Of a stretch of DNA of 64,000 bases, positions 47,237-59,839 are shown one piece after another (the first letter of the stretch is position 1; every line of letters starts with the position of its first letter). Source of the DNA: Mya arenaria (taxonomy: Eukaryota; Mollusca; Bivalvia; Myida; Myidae). Under the pieces are notes generated by a model, which was not told the origin of the DNA, made no database searches, and worked only from the letters and a program-made list of their open reading frames with translations. The position numbers were made by a program, and so were the translations under genes. The stretch spans positions 37,924,362 through 37,988,361 of the forward strand of contig NC_069136.1 in assembly GCF_026914265.1 (NCBI RefSeq). Direction: 5' to 3'.

Positions 47237-47890
47237 TAAAACGGGATTTTTACTTAAATACACTGATATATGATATATTATATAAATACAAAGAAGGAAA
47301 ACATTAATGTAAGATAAAATATTCAACTGTAGTACGACATTGTTTAAATCTCTGCTAGAAACTAATTCGCGCCAATGATGTTTGATGAAACGATCCCCGA
47401 GTCCTCAGATTACGAAATATACGACAAGTGTTTGAGAAACATATATAGCTTTTTACAGCTATCAATATACTGGAATCTTAGATTATCCCATTGTTCTTTA
47501 AAATAAATAAAATGTATGCGTGGGACGATAAAGGTACACTAAATTCAAAGACAGTGTTTAAGGACACGTGTGTAAAATCCCCCCTCCCCCCCCCCCCCAA
47601 AAAAAAAAATAATATACGTATCTTTAAGGGCGATAACTATGTATTTTGATAAGGTTTAATTATACCAATATTGTTATTAAGTGCATTTATCACTGCTTAC
47701 GCATGCACTCATCATTTTCTTATGCTCAAAATGTTGACGTATAATATGTGTCACCAGGGTATGCCCCGACCCCTGGAAACATATGTGTGCGGGTAAGACG
47801 GGACAAAGAGGTCTTAAAACGTATAGATTCTGGCATGAAAACATTGGTACTCATTTAAAAATTATTAATAGTACGAAACACGAAATATGA
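47237..47890. other. AT-rich intergenic DNA with C/A low-complexity tract
   Basis: Poly-C then poly-A at about 47579-47611. Nothing else recognised. Confidence 0.5.
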
Positions 47891-47898
47891 TGAACAGT

Positions 47899-47904
47899 TT
47901 TATT
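47899..47904 (-). terminator. candidate polyadenylation signal for FAM124 gene 2
   Basis: TTTATT on the + strand is AATAAA on the - strand, about 195 bp downstream of the gene 2 stop codon. Confidence 0.45.
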
Positions 47905-48098
47905 CTTTGTTTTCATGTATATTGCACTCCGGTTTTTATACTTTATAACAATACTTAACATATATCACAGACTATTGTATATCAGTTTTACAGTGACCCG
48001 TAACGTTGCAGTCTTTAATATCAGATATCACGTGATCGACGGACAAACAGTCACGTGTATAGCACTTAAACAGAATGTCATGCAACTCCACAGAACTA

Positions 48099-49339
48099 TT
48101 ACACATAGAAGCTTTGTCCCACTTCCGGCATATTCTCGGTGTCAGTTTCAGTCACATATGGGTCACATGAAGCGGAAGGCGAGCACGCTGTTTCTCCTGT
48201 GACGGTGCGGTCCAGGTGGCGGTGGTGCTCCCGGATAGCCGCCATCGTCTGCTGCCTAAACGCTAGATTCTCTTGTTTTAGTTTACCCACAAGTTTCTGG
48301 TCAACCAGCACTGACCTAGATCGCTGAGTTTGAGGGCTAGTTTTTCGTCTGCTTTCCAAACTCGCGCGCATACGTTCGCGCTGAATTCCAGTCTCGTTTT
48401 GATTTCTCGTCTGCTGTGAGAACGAGTCAGTTCTAGAACTTCTTCCTGATATAGAGCCTCGCTCTGATAATGAACACCTGTCAATGAACGTACTGTTGGT
48501 TAAGTAACGTGGCGTCTCAAGAATGACGACGTTACCGTCGTTATCTGTCGTCTGCCATCGCGTATCTGATAAGGGCCTGCAGACGTTTGGCAAAAGAGAC
48601 ATAATGTTGCTTATATCACTAACACGGAACTGTAAACGAACACATTCTAGTGGCCTCGGTTTCGTGTCTCCTTGGAGCTTCTTCAGGGCGAGCTGAATGT
48701 CAAAGTTTGGATACGAAGACACGGTGAATAGACAAAAATCGTCTCGTTTCATGTCCGGTTCACAACCGAGAATTAGTTTATAAAACTGCATCATTTGTGT
48801 CCAGTTCGATTCACTAACAAATAGTACCGTGCGGAAGAATTCCTTACCAGTGTGCACCTGCCGCACTGCACACAATGGAAGTTCCTCCGCTGTGTAATAG
48901 AAATCCCGACTGTTATATGGATAGGGGTTTATAGCACCTTTATTAACTTGTTCGGAATGGTGGAACTTCCAAGGGGATTTCTCAAAGTATCTTTTTACTG
49001 ACTGTATTCTTTCAAACCCTACCATTCCATCTTCCTGAAGGAACACCATCATAGCCACACTCGGCAAACGCGCACCTGTTCTATCAAATGACGTAATTTC
49101 ATTGTCAACGCATTCTGATTTGTCAGTTATTTTAAGAATATGCAAATCTGGGTCAATCCAGTTTACGATTGGTTGATAGACTTCCTCCAGTGAGGAAATC
49201 TCGGTTGAGTCCGTAACAAACTGGATAGACATCTTGTGTTGATCACAGGGGGATAGGGAGTCAATGTCCGAGTGCTCCGAGAGGCTGATACTCTCACTTC
49301 CGGACTCCGATCGTGAGCTTATGGAGGAGATGCTGCTGC
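48099..49339 (-). CDS. FAM124 gene 2, terminal exon
   Basis: Acceptor TTTGTCTTTTAG/GCAGCA. 1241 nt ending TAA at 48099-48101. It spans the sequence that is split between exons 3 and 4 in gene 1. Confidence 0.92.
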
Positions 49340-49816
49340 CTAAAAGACAAATATACGAAAACATTAAAATCGAATTTAAAATATTGACATGTAACTAGCA
49401 CTAAGCAAATATTTTGTTTTTGTTTTTGTCTGTTGGAATGAAAAAGTAACTGTATCATTCGAGGGATCGTTTTATAAAAGCTCGAATCGTACCGATAATG
49501 ACCCTACAGTATTACGACCCTAATAGTACGCCGTAGATTATTAACAGCGATGAATGTTTAGATGAAACATTGATATAAATGAAATTAAAGATTTAGTAAA
49601 CAAGACTTAGTATGGTGGCCCTTTTGTTTCACCATATGTAAGGAAAGTACACCATACACGCATGTACTCGATTTTATCGTTTTATATTACATCTAATAAA
49701 CAATGGATTGATCCTTATTTTGTTCCATAGATTTTAAAGTGACCGGAAACTCACCATCACACGAGGAGGTTGAAGAGTAGCTGGAGTTGGAGCAGGACAG
49801 TGGGCCGCGGCGAGAC
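48099..49816 (-). CDS. FAM124 family protein, gene 2 (5'-incomplete)
   Basis: Two exons are visible on the - strand, 49816-49755 and 49339-48099, spliced GT-AG in frame (GAT G/GC AGC). Together they give about 433 residues; the first exon, homologous to gene 1 residues 1-32, was not found up to the window end. The FAM124 domain runs from EEVYQPIVNWIDPDLHILKI to NDGNVVILETP and contains PWKFHHSEQV, YPYNSRDFYYTAEELPLCA, EFFRTVLFVSESNW, FYKLILGCEPD, DDFCLFTVSSYP, LALKKLQGDTKPRPLE and LQFRVSD. The tail is Ser/Arg-rich, then charged (RSRSVLVDQKLVGKLKQENL, perhaps a short helix), lacks gene 1's Pro-rich block, and ends GQSFYV. The open codons upstream of 49339 (MFSYICLLG) are intron. Convergent with gene 1. 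Confidence 0.9.
49755..49816 (-). CDS. FAM124 gene 2, upstream visible exon
   Basis: Acceptor CCTCTCATCCAG/GTCTCG and donor GATG/GTGAGT (read on the - strand). 62 nt encoding SRRGPLSCSNSSYSSTSSCD, the same phase and length class as exon 2 of gene 1. Confidence 0.83.
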
Positions 49817-51105
49817 CTGGATGAGAGGAACAGTGGTGTTACAAGAGTTATATCACGTATGAAAATGATAAAATATATTAAGAATATATTAAGAATGTTT
49901 CTTATGTTCAAATGAGTTGACCTTACTTAGAGTGTTTTTACACATTTTATAAGACACTAATTGTTTTTAGAGAACTACATGTCCATTCAACTTATTGCAG
50001 ATAACTCGCCCATTGTTTTATTATGACTTAGCTACTAAAAATGGTTGTAAAATAAATATTATAGAGCTCATTTTTTTTTATTATTGCTGGTTTAATGTTA
50101 ACGGGCGTTTTTTTTCTGATCATAAACGTCAGTGCAAGACATACTGTATTCTCACTAGACAAATTTAGTACAACATATGTCAACAGGGCAAAATCAAGTT
50201 TTAAATCCCCCCCCCCCACACACACACTCTCTCTCTCTTTCTTGTTTATTGTCAGTATTTTATTCAGCATAAACATTTATTTACAAATAAATATTTCGGC
50301 TCCATGTATACATATGGAGAAAACTAGGAATCGAGCCAAGAGGTTTTGAGCTAAGTTCGACTAACTGTTTCTTTAAGGGTTTATTAAGGTCTGCCCGCGC
50401 CTTATAATGGTTGCATTATTGCTTGACCACATATATCCCCCACCCTGTGTTACTAATTAAAAACAATTTTGAAGTCAATGCCCCAAGACGGTTTTCGCCA
50501 CTAGAATGTACCAAAAATGCCGCGATACCTGCTATGAAAGACAGCTAAAGTGGTCCCAGAGTTCTGTACAGAATCTGATACAGGAACTCTGACTATAGGA
50601 CGGCCTTCTCCCCGGCGCCAGATAAACTCCCCCCATTGTTTAGATGCTTAATTTGCTACTAAAATAAACCCAATGGCTCGCATTATCAAACCGAATAACT
50701 TCATTTGTAAATAATTGATGGAATAATTGTTACAATGCAGGTAAATCAATGCCATATCAAGCTATTGTTTAAGGGCGGACAGAGGGTTGATTTAACAAGA
50801 TATAACTATAGTGAACTCCGCTATCAACATTGTATCACCGAGATGCACTGTTTTTGTATTATGTTAAAGATGAAATATGTATTATTTTCGGGATTTTGTA
50901 TTGTTTTATAGATGACAGTAAAACAATTACGGCGCCCTATGTCTGTAAAGATTGATAATACAAATATTATAATGGTAAGAGATTGTTAGTATTTACTTAC
51001 AAAAATGAATGGGTTAGTGTGACACAGGCGCATAGCATTTATATTTAGTTTAAACATTATATATTTTACAACGATTGTGAAGAATGTTATGCTAACTTAT
51101 ACTAA
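49817..51105. other. 5' side of FAM124 gene 2, unresolved
   Basis: Should contain intron sequence of gene 2 if its first exon lies further right. A C run followed by CA and CT repeats lies at 50209-50240. I could not find a METYLKRTYKQ-like exon on the - strand. Confidence 0.45.
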
Positions 51106-51294
51106 TTCACTCTCGTTGGCACGATGTTGCGCGAGAGTGTGGTCTTGTGTTGTGGGGGAATCCCGTGTACCCTGAGAAAAACCCACTTGTCCGGCTTGGT
51201 GACCACTAGCCAAACTCACATGCGCCCATGCCGGGAATCGAACCACGGTCGACTTGGCGAGAAGCGAGTGATCTAACCACTGCGCTAACCGGAC
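51106..51294 (-). mobile_element. tRNA-derived SINE 1
   Basis: On the - strand it starts TGTCCGGTTAGCGCAGTGGT (A box) and has GTGGTTCGATTCCCGG (B box) about 35 bp on. A conserved body follows, including GTGGGTTTTTCTCAGGGTAC and GGGATTCCCCCACAACACAA. The body resembles, from memory, a core domain widespread in metazoan SINEs. Imperfect flanks TTATACTA and TTATATTA may be a target-site duplication. Confidence 0.8.
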
Positions 51295-52125
51295 ATTTAT
51301 ATTAGTAAATGCATACTTACAATCTTTAAGTTTTTTGGTTTTCTAAATTATGCTGAGTAAACTACCAACTAACTGGGCCAGCCACTGTTTATATATACCG
51401 CTTTAGCTGATTAAAAAGCAACAAAAACAGCTGTGCTGTTTGAGTGAATAAATTGAACTGAACAACTTGAAAAATACTGCCTTAGTATTGGACAAAATAT
51501 AATGTTGACCACAAACTTCAAATTAAAGTCATAACGTTCTAACACAGTTTGATATGTACAAGGAACTCATCTTGAACAGAAACGAGTTTTGAATAGTTTT
51601 CCCAATAGAAACAAATCAGTTGTTTTCTAAAAATTACCGAAATATAACAAACAATACCCAGATGTAAACCTAAATGATAGATGGTATATTTGTACACCGT
51701 CTAAGGGTCAATACATATCAAAGACGGCCTGTGTCTATGAGGCCATCTGTACAAGAAAAACAGACTTCCATATCTGAAGATCTTGTGGATGCAATCATCG
51801 TGGTTTCAAAAGACCTTTTTCCGCTTTTAAAAGTGCTATCATAAATTATTCATCTTTAAAGACACCACAATATTTGTTTCGATCTTTTCATGTCCCTTGT
51901 CCTATTAATTTTGAAAAATGACTTCATAATGAAAAGACTGTTTCAATCAGCTTGTAGCTCAGTTATTCACTTTTCAAACAAATTTTTCAATGGCCGTTTA
52001 TAGGCCTGTAAAAGGAGCGTTTGAAGTTATTCGATTTTCCCAAAGCCTTTGATTAAGTGACACTGGATTACAAATACGACAGATATATTATACTGTAAAC
52101 TGTCTGGGATGATTTAGGGAAGTAC
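51295..52125. other. AT-rich intergenic DNA
   Basis: No supported gene. At 51695-51755 GTACACCGTCTAAGGG and GGCCATCTGTAC with AAAGACGGCC form a weak inverted structure. Confidence 0.4.
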
Positions 52126-52386
52126 CACTAGCGGATTCAAGGGGAGGGGGCACCCGGCGCGCCCCCCCCGCCTAAAATCGTCCAAGTTAACCTTTTTATT
52201 TCAATATAGGAGAAATAAGGTAATTAAATACGCAAAAAATGCACCATTTCGGATTAGAAAGTGTTAAAACGTTCTTGCCAACAATTTAAAACAATAAAAA
52301 CTTCGTTTCTGGGGGAGGGGCGCAAGTCAAAAGGGAACGCCCCTAATGTACGCCCCCTCTAAAGTCTATTCCTGGATCCGCCCCTG
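52126..52386. mobile_element. hAT-like MITE with CGGATCC terminal repeats
   Basis: The left end CACTAGCGGATTCAAGGGG and the reverse complement of the right end, CAGGGGCGGATCCAGGAATA, are imperfect inverted repeats. GC-rich GGGGGC / GCCCCC subterminal blocks enclose AT-rich DNA. The 5'-CA(G)GGGCGGATCC ends fit the hAT style, but I could not confirm an 8-bp duplication. Confidence 0.65.
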
Positions 52387-52574
52387 CGTACATTAATCAA
52401 AACCAAACAGTTGTATGCAGAGAAAATAGCTACTAGCAGTAAGCAGTTATTACAAATGTTTCCTCTCTACAGGGAGTCATTTTTGGACCATTCGCAACGA
52501 ATACTTATCTGTCAGTATCCCATGCATTTGAAGCTTCACCGGTTAATTTAGATAAACAAATCAACAACCCTACT

Positions 52575-52860
52575 TTATGAATCCTTTAAGTTGAGTTGAG
52601 TTGAGTTTAGTTTAGTTGAGACGTACTTAAAACTTACTATGAATAGATTGATAGGCAACAATATGATGAAATATCTGTGGCAAAAAGAATAAAAACACAA
52701 AAACATTATAAAATTGCATATTCATTTTATTTTACTACTTTATGTATCCTATAAGTTGAGTTGAGTTGTGAGATGTACTTTAAACTTACTATGAATACAT
52801 TGATAGGCATACAATATGATTAAATCTCTTTGTGGAAAGGGAATAAAAACACAAACACAC
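52575..52860. repeat. direct duplication of about 165 bp
   Basis: AAGTTGAGTTGAGTTG then GTACTT-AAACTTACTATGAAT, TTGATAGGCA and GAATAAAAACACAAA occur at about 52587-52705 and again at 52753-52855, with about 85-90% similarity by eye. Confidence 0.85.
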
Positions 52861-53935
52861 GAGAAAGACATTTGAAAAGATTATAAACGAAGAAATAACA
52901 AAGGGTAATGGTTAAAAAGAAGAAAACAAAACCAGTATTGAGAATTCTTCTGTGAGTTTGAAATGAACACCTGTTCGTCTTTGATAATTCATAACACACT
53001 AGGAATATTGTTAGAGGTCTGGATTTTGATTTTTGTTAACCTAAACATTTTGAGAATAAAAACATGATATTCTTCCAATTGAAATAACTTTCTTTCTCAA
53101 TTTCTATTATATATACAATGTGCGATTCGTCGCAGACCAAACATAAAAAAGAAAGGAAGGAAAATAGCTAGTAATAAAATGGAATTTAAAGATAATGATC
53201 GCTTAAAGACACAAACAAAACTTAACAAGGTAAAAACTTGGACCAGACTTAACATTGAAGAACTGAGTTAAGCTTCTGTTTCTTATTGAAATTAGATAAA
53301 ATCTTAAGAGCGAAAGTAAATATTTGAGAACTTAATTTATAGGTAGATTATAAATATGTATTTTTTTCTTGGGACAATTTAATAGCATATATACATTGCG
53401 ATGTTGAAGTGCTCTATTCTCTGCGAAGCTTTTATACAAACAGTGCTACAACTGTCCATAATAAATATACGGACTACTATGGACTTATATTAATGTTTAC
53501 GTTTCAAATTGAAGAGGGCTTTAATGAATTGGACATGGATCTTGTTGGTTTAATGTAACTATCAGAAGTGGGCCGAGATACAACTTTGATTTTCTGCCTT
53601 TCAGGGGTTTGTTACAGAGACATTTGACGCCTGCTGACAAACAAATATTGACAAGTGAATACACTGGTAATGATGAATGTTGTATAGCGGATTGAAATCG
53701 GTTATACGGCGAGAAATCAAACTTTAGGTGTAGGTTATAGTTCATGTATTATCAATTAAATGAATGAATAATGTAATAGCAATTGTCTATTTTAGATCTT
53801 CCAAACGTTTAAGTCGGCAGACCGGCCGCCGGTTACATAATAAGAAGACCAAACGTAAAAACTATTTTAAAGCTATTTTTACAGTGTTCAATGGGAAATC
53901 ATTCAGTCCCGGGAATGCTTCTACATTTAAACACC
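52861..53935. other. AT-rich intergenic DNA
   Basis: No gene or recognised element; short open frames have no domain features. Confidence 0.45.
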
Positions 53936-54121
53936 GTTTATCCGAAATAATCGCTATTTCGAAATTATTGTTCGGTCCCAATTGTATTCCTCCTTTGTTT
54001 AACTAAATTTATAATCAATAATCCGAAATCGCTATTTCGAAATAATAGCTATTTCGAAGTAAAAAATACGGTCCCGATGTGTATTTCACACCTATTTATC
54101 AATCCTTATTTCGAATTCGGT
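53936..54121. repeat. cluster of TTTCGAAAT palindromes
   Basis: CGCTATTTCGAAATTATT, CGCTATTTCGAAATAATAGC and TATTTCGAAGTA occur between 53950 and 54062, with TATTTCGAATTCGG at 54107. The perfect palindromes GCTATTTCGAAATAATAGC-type make local hairpins. Probably a short inverted-repeat element. Confidence 0.6.
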
Positions 54122-56212
54122 CATCTCATAGTTTTTCACACCATACTGCGATATGCCAGTGCGCATGCGCGAGCTTCTTAATAATTCTCTTAATAAAACC
54201 ACTTAATAACTAAATGAAAATTTAAGTATTGGAACATTGGCGATTGTAATATGCTAGATGGATATTTAGTTATCAGTCTCTTCTACATGATAATATATGA
54301 ATCTGTGAGGCGATCCTATTGGCGGAGACATGCGCGTGAACACTAAGTAGTCTTATGAAGCGGCCGCTATTAGAATAATACATTCGTTTTGTTTATACAT
54401 GTAATAACTGATCTATGTCCGACGTTGAATTGTATGCAGGGTCTATAATCACTTATGCATTGAGTCTGAGTTTCACTGAAAAGGGTAAAATATTCGGTGA
54501 GAAAACAATTGTTTAACCATTTTACTTTCTGCCCTAAATGTGAGTGATTGTTTTCACATTCAGCTAATTAGTTTCGCTTAAAGATGAGTTTATTGATAAC
54601 CAGGTGTGGGGTCCACCATCGCTGACCAAATGCGTGCCTGGACTAATTAGGATACAGTGAGCAATTTAGAAATCCCCCATCCGTTTAACTAGCAAACATT
54701 TTTAAACCGCTAAATATTAAGTATCAAATTGCGTATATTTCATGGACATGAATTTCTAATCTCTTCACGCTGGCATTTTGCCCAGATGCTAAATCATCTT
54801 GAAATAATTTGTGATGCAAGTGATTATACCATTTCTGATCTGAATCACTGAAACGCTCAACTTCAACAAAGCGTCTGAATGATTTATTGATCCGCCATTT
54901 GCAATTTTCAAATTAACCTTAGAGTTAGCCTATTAACGTGTGCAGCTTTTTTTGTAGATTCATTTATTCGCTCATTCGTTTGTAAAAGTGAAACTTGCTA
55001 TTCAAGTAAAACTACTGGCAGATACCATAAATAATTATTAGGCGCTTGACTGCCATCCAGGTGTAAATATGAACAGGCTGTTGAAATTTTACCCTTGTAC
55101 AAATATACCGCAAAAAGTCGGGTTTTAATATAATCCGTGTCAAAAAAAAGTGTATTATTTTTTAAATAAAGAAAATCCAAGACAAATAAAGGGCTTTGTT
55201 CATTTTACGGGCTGTTTTGTTATTCACTGCGAATTAACTCTTAGGTCAATGTATTTGGTATGTATGCCCAGAAAGTTTACAATGTATATATAAAGTGTAG
55301 TTTCGATACATTTTGTTTTTGTTAATGTTTACTAGGCTAAAACATATGGTTGATGTTAATTTTATACGAATATGAGCTCTTTATTCTGATTTTTTTTATT
55401 TGTGAAATTTGTTATGCAACGAGTTTTTTAAATGCATTTTAGACACCAAAAACTTGTGCTTATATTAGCTTTGTCACAGTTTCGCAAGTTCCAAAATGCG
55501 AAGCCAATTACTTGGATAAACAGCAGTTTAGTCAGTTTAAGGCGATTATAACAAAATAATTGGACATTTAAACTTTCACCCACTGTGGCATTGCGCCATT
55601 TTAGGGACTTAAGGTATATACATGTGTTAAACTGTTTTCAAACAATCCCTAGTTGCGAAGTATTAGATCAGACAAAATCGGAACCCCTCGGCCATTTTCC
55701 ATCGAATAAACGAGGAGTTCCGAATGAGATCAGACATTGATATATTCAAATCAACCGAAATGTTCTTCAGTTCATAAAAAGGGTATTCAAAGATCTTCTC
55801 CAACAATGAATAATATCTCTTGTCTTCGTTGAATATCTTTTGTACATGTTTAAACGTTACAATAAATCTTGTTTACTACAAGACAGCCTTTCTTCGGTGT
55901 TTAAAAGCAATCTTACAATAGATAAAGTATCTATTTCTCATTTTTGAAAATATCGTGAAAGTATCTTTCCTAATGTGTATCTCTTACCAAAATAGTGCAT
56001 TCAGCGTTAGTGAAACTTTATCGTGTTTTTTTGAAAACCGTTCTTCCATGATGATAAAATCTACAAACTTGAAAAGATGTTGACTGCGTTAAGTGTTAGG
56101 TAGACAGCATTGTTTTTATATTCAAAAGCATTTCTTGAAAGAATAGTTACATACTATTTTTCAGTAACTCGCTAATGGTTTGTAAAATGCACTTTAAAAA
56201 ATAAAAAAATAA
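54122..56212. other. AT-rich intergenic DNA
   Basis: No supported gene. At 55661-55735 GATCAGACAAAATCGGAACC (then CCTCG) mirrors CGAGGAGTTCCGAATGAGAT (then CAGAC), a short foldback of MITE type. Confidence 0.5.
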
Positions 56213-56670
56213 AATAAAGTGTGGCAAATCGTAAGGAGTGTTAAAACAAAAATACCAAAAGCTGGAACCCTTCAGCAAATATTGATATTTGCTAAAATAT
56301 CGTCTTTGAAGACCACAATTTTCATAAGCGTTACTAACGCGATTGAAAATGAATTACGGCTGTGGTGTTGCGTGATTGGTTGATTGACATTAGCACGTGA
56401 TGTTATCAATGTATAAGGTTAACAGGTCAACATATTCATCACTTTTTTACAAAAAGTGGCCGTGTGGGCTAAGTGGCTGTTTGCTTATTTTTCTTGACTT
56501 TACCGGCGTTGGTTTGAACCCCACTAAAACCAAAATACTTTTTCATGCTATAACTGTATTTTTTCTGCAATTTTGATATCATAGTGTAAAATAAAGACAA
56601 AATGAGTGTTTTCATATGCATTTCCGGGAATACTAATTTTTGGTCCAAAAACATGAGCGAATCACTTTAA
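56213..56670 (-). mobile_element. TIR element with tRNA-like core, copy 2
   Basis: The - strand starts TTAAAGTGATTCGCTCATG at 56670; the other end reads ATAAAGTGTGGCAAATCG inwards from 56214. The tRNA-like part lies on the opposite side of the centre at about 56458-56525 (- strand GGGGTTCAAACC as B box, CACTTAGCCCACACGGCC beside it), degenerate compared with the copy at 22287. Shared landmarks are GATATCA in the lead, then AACATCACGTG and CCAATCACGC after the tRNA-like part. Size 458 bp against 477 bp. Confidence 0.65.
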
Positions 56671-56810
56671 GGAACGTTTTAATGTGCCTAAGATTGAGCG
56701 ACACAAATATCCCACAGACAACTTGGTCATAAACTGCATCAGAGATACAAACGACCTCTTAAACATCTCGAACAAATCACTTTTATTTAAAAAAAAAACA
56801 GTTTCAATAT

Positions 56811-57054
56811 CTGGACAGGTATTCATAAAAAATCTTAGCAACTAAAGTCAATTTCTTAAGTTAAGTATCTTGCTGGTCATACGGTCAAATAAGTTAATGC
56901 TATCTAAACTACTTAATTCTCATTAATTTTATGTAATAGACAATTATTTTGGTAAAAAACGTCTGTAATTTTCTTTAAAATCGGGTATAAAACCCCGAAA
57001 ATTCGTCCTAATATAAGAAATGACAAAATATATTTTATGAATACCGACCCAGGG
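56811..57054. mobile_element. palindromic MITE, family C, copy 3
   Basis: Left CTGGACAGGTATTCATAAAA (then AATCTTAG) mirrors right ATATTTTATGAATACCGACC (then CAGG). Interior TCAATTTCTTAAGTTAAG and the AAGAAATGACAAAATATA side match the intron copies. Confidence 0.77.
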
Positions 57055-59838
57055 CACTCACATCAATATTTAAAAGTTCACTAAACGAATGGCAATGTTA
57101 AGAGACAATAAACAGATACCATTTTCCCTAAGGACAGTTCATTGTTCTAGAACAAACCGATGGATCGTTGTTAGTCATAAAGGATGAATTGAATAAAATT
57201 GAATAGTCGTATCATCTGTTGACCAAATGAGTAATAGTTCAACCATTGAGGTGACCAATATTTGCATGGGAAGTATGTCCATTCTTAGGATGCCAACCTG
57301 GTCACTGTGAGAGCGGTTACTTCGACAGTAGGTAATTAACATCTTCAACAAATTCAAAACCACGGCAATTAAATTAAGGTATGTTCTCTTGGCCATGAAC
57401 ACTGGGTATTTCAGCACGGGCTTGGTTATCGAATAGATCACAACTTATCATCTAAAACCATCGTTAAGCACGACTGGTTAAACAAGAACAGGTTCTGAAT
57501 TATTTACAAAACGCGGTGTCCCCAAACAAGAAATTCAAGTCCTCGTTATGCATAAAGTTGAATATAAAAACCGTGGATTGAAATACCGGGTATATGAAAC
57601 AAAAGCCCTCATTGGCATCTGGGCTTATACGTTAATACTGGTCCCTTGTTATTTTTTTTCTACTGAGTATTACTAATGGTAAGTACCCATTCACAGACAA
57701 AACCTCGTTTATTCGGATTCAGATATACTCCGGATTGAATGTCAAACATTTGGAACTTGTTATGGGAATCAGGCTTTAATTCATCACCATTTGACACAGA
57801 CTTTGTGAGTCATATACAGATTTCTCAACCCTTTATTTTCTCATTTTGGAGATATATAAATCCCATAAATACTTAATCAAATATGACTTTGGCAATATAC
57901 CATAGTTTATTTATTGGTCGACTATAGGTATGGAGCATTAAATAAGATCTATAATGTAGACCGATCAAACAACATCAATAACCAAACCCATAACTGTGGT
58001 AACAGCGTCACAGAAAGCAATCTGCTGCGTCACAGAGCACTCTACTGTCGTAATAAGCCATTGGCGTACATACTTTACAGCCTTCCAAATATAGAAACCT
58101 TATTATATAGAACTAATCATATGGTATGTAAACCTTATAAGTAATAACGGATCGTATCACGCCCAAAATACACACAAAACCATAAAAGTCGACTTATTGA
58201 TTGCTGTTTGATAGAAAAGGCAAACAATATGGTAGTTTGAAATATTTAAAGACCTCTCCTTTTACGTCAACTTTCATTGACGGGGATTCCCGCGATTGTA
58301 AAATGTTCTATGGCTTTTATAACTTGTAAATGAATGGCGAAAAGTGCATCAAAATCGCAGTAATTGTATTAAACAAAAGCGCTGGCACCGGGTTTTCAAA
58401 CGCAATCATCTTTAAAAAATAAATATTATAATTACAAACTGAATATTATGATACCAAAACTGTGAAAATATTTTTTATAAGTATGCATTTTGTCCAATAT
58501 ATATATTGAAACATTTTTTTTTATAAATTTGCATTTTGTATTGTATATATATATATACTAAGTTTTGATCTTTGAAAAAAAATGAATGAGTTTGAAAATT
58601 AGTGTGTTAATCATAGGCGTATCATATTAGCCGCGGGTCAACCGCCAACGGCCGTCTGTTTGTTTGTTTCCAATCGGGCACCAAGCACAACTCAATAATT
58701 ACTTAAACAAGAGTTATGGGCCTTGTTGTACAAAGACTAAGACATAATGTCTTATTTGTATATCATACATGGGTTTTCAGTTACAGCCGACATTGGTGTT
58801 GTTTGCACAACGACAACGCCGACGTCGACACCAACACCACCAACGACAACAACGGTATTACAATATCTCGACTATTTCTCTTAGAGAGCTAATAATATGT
58901 ACCATGATATCAAGAATTCAAGCAAACAGATTTATTTGCAGAATCAATCTGTGCCAGAAATACGTCAGTATTTACAATTACGCCAATTTGATTATCTGCG
59001 GAATACATGAAAGCGGATTTCTACAAACCTTTTTTTTCTTTTTCAATTTCCAAAGGAAAGTCAAGTGGTCCAATAGTCGTAGTAATAATAAACCATTCAA
59101 CAAATATGGGAAACTTTGCTAGTATTTGTATGGGCGACTTGTTCAAATATTGCCCTTTTTCTGTTCTTATTTTCACTGATAGTTCACACATACTCCGAAT
59201 ACAGGTGGCTTCAAGAGGTACAACTATTCCGTAGTTGTTTTTATGGATTTTTATTAGATTTTATGAAAACCTCAATTAAATTTATTTACTTAACAATTGT
59301 GACCTTTCATAGAATGATGAAGCACCTTAACATCAAAGGCATTTCGCCGGCAATCGTAAATGACCATGTTTAGCGAATAGCTGGGCATTTGATAAAACTA
59401 TGAACTTTTCTCACACATGTGGTAAGTGCTGGTGGTCTTTTCAATTTCTATTATATTTATTCTATTCTTGTGTTTGGTTCTCATGGCTGGCGACTTATGT
59501 AAACTTATGAATGATTGAATTTGAATTTGAATAGCTAACAAGCCTAGCATTTACAACCATTGCACACTGTTGTACACCATACATAATTTCCCTTGGTACC
59601 AGATCAAATCTCTGAATGCAAATCAAAAGAAAACACATAGCATTATTAAGAAATGCAAATGTTTTATTTATTATAGCACTGGTGGATGTTTAAGCTTATT
59701 TATACTCGCACTAGGGCCTTGCCCATTCAGCGAGGGCTCCGATAAGATTGTAAGTCATTTTAGGTTTTTGGAACATAGTGCACAGGCAGAAATAAAACCC
59801 TGGTTAGAGCTACCCTGGTTTTTATAACGTGCACCAGT
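57055..59838. other. AT-rich intergenic DNA
   Basis: No gene I can support. Frames of 60-117 codons (57175, 57914, 58769, 59007) have no domain or splice support. A TTGAATTTGAATTTGAATA run at 59515-59533 after AT-rich DNA may be a LINE tail. Confidence 0.45.
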
Positions 59839-59839
59839 G

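Noticed and set aside
49340..49364. ATG of the long minus-strand frame as the start of FAM124 gene 2
   Set aside because: The codons before 49340 are a splice acceptor region (TTTGTCTTTTAG). An upstream exon homologous to gene 1 exon 2 splices in frame.
52612..52630. GAGACGTACTTAAAAC as a match to the first coding exon of FAM124
   Set aside because: It resembles the start of METYLK but is on the wrong strand for gene 2, is followed by stops, and is part of a local 165-bp duplication.
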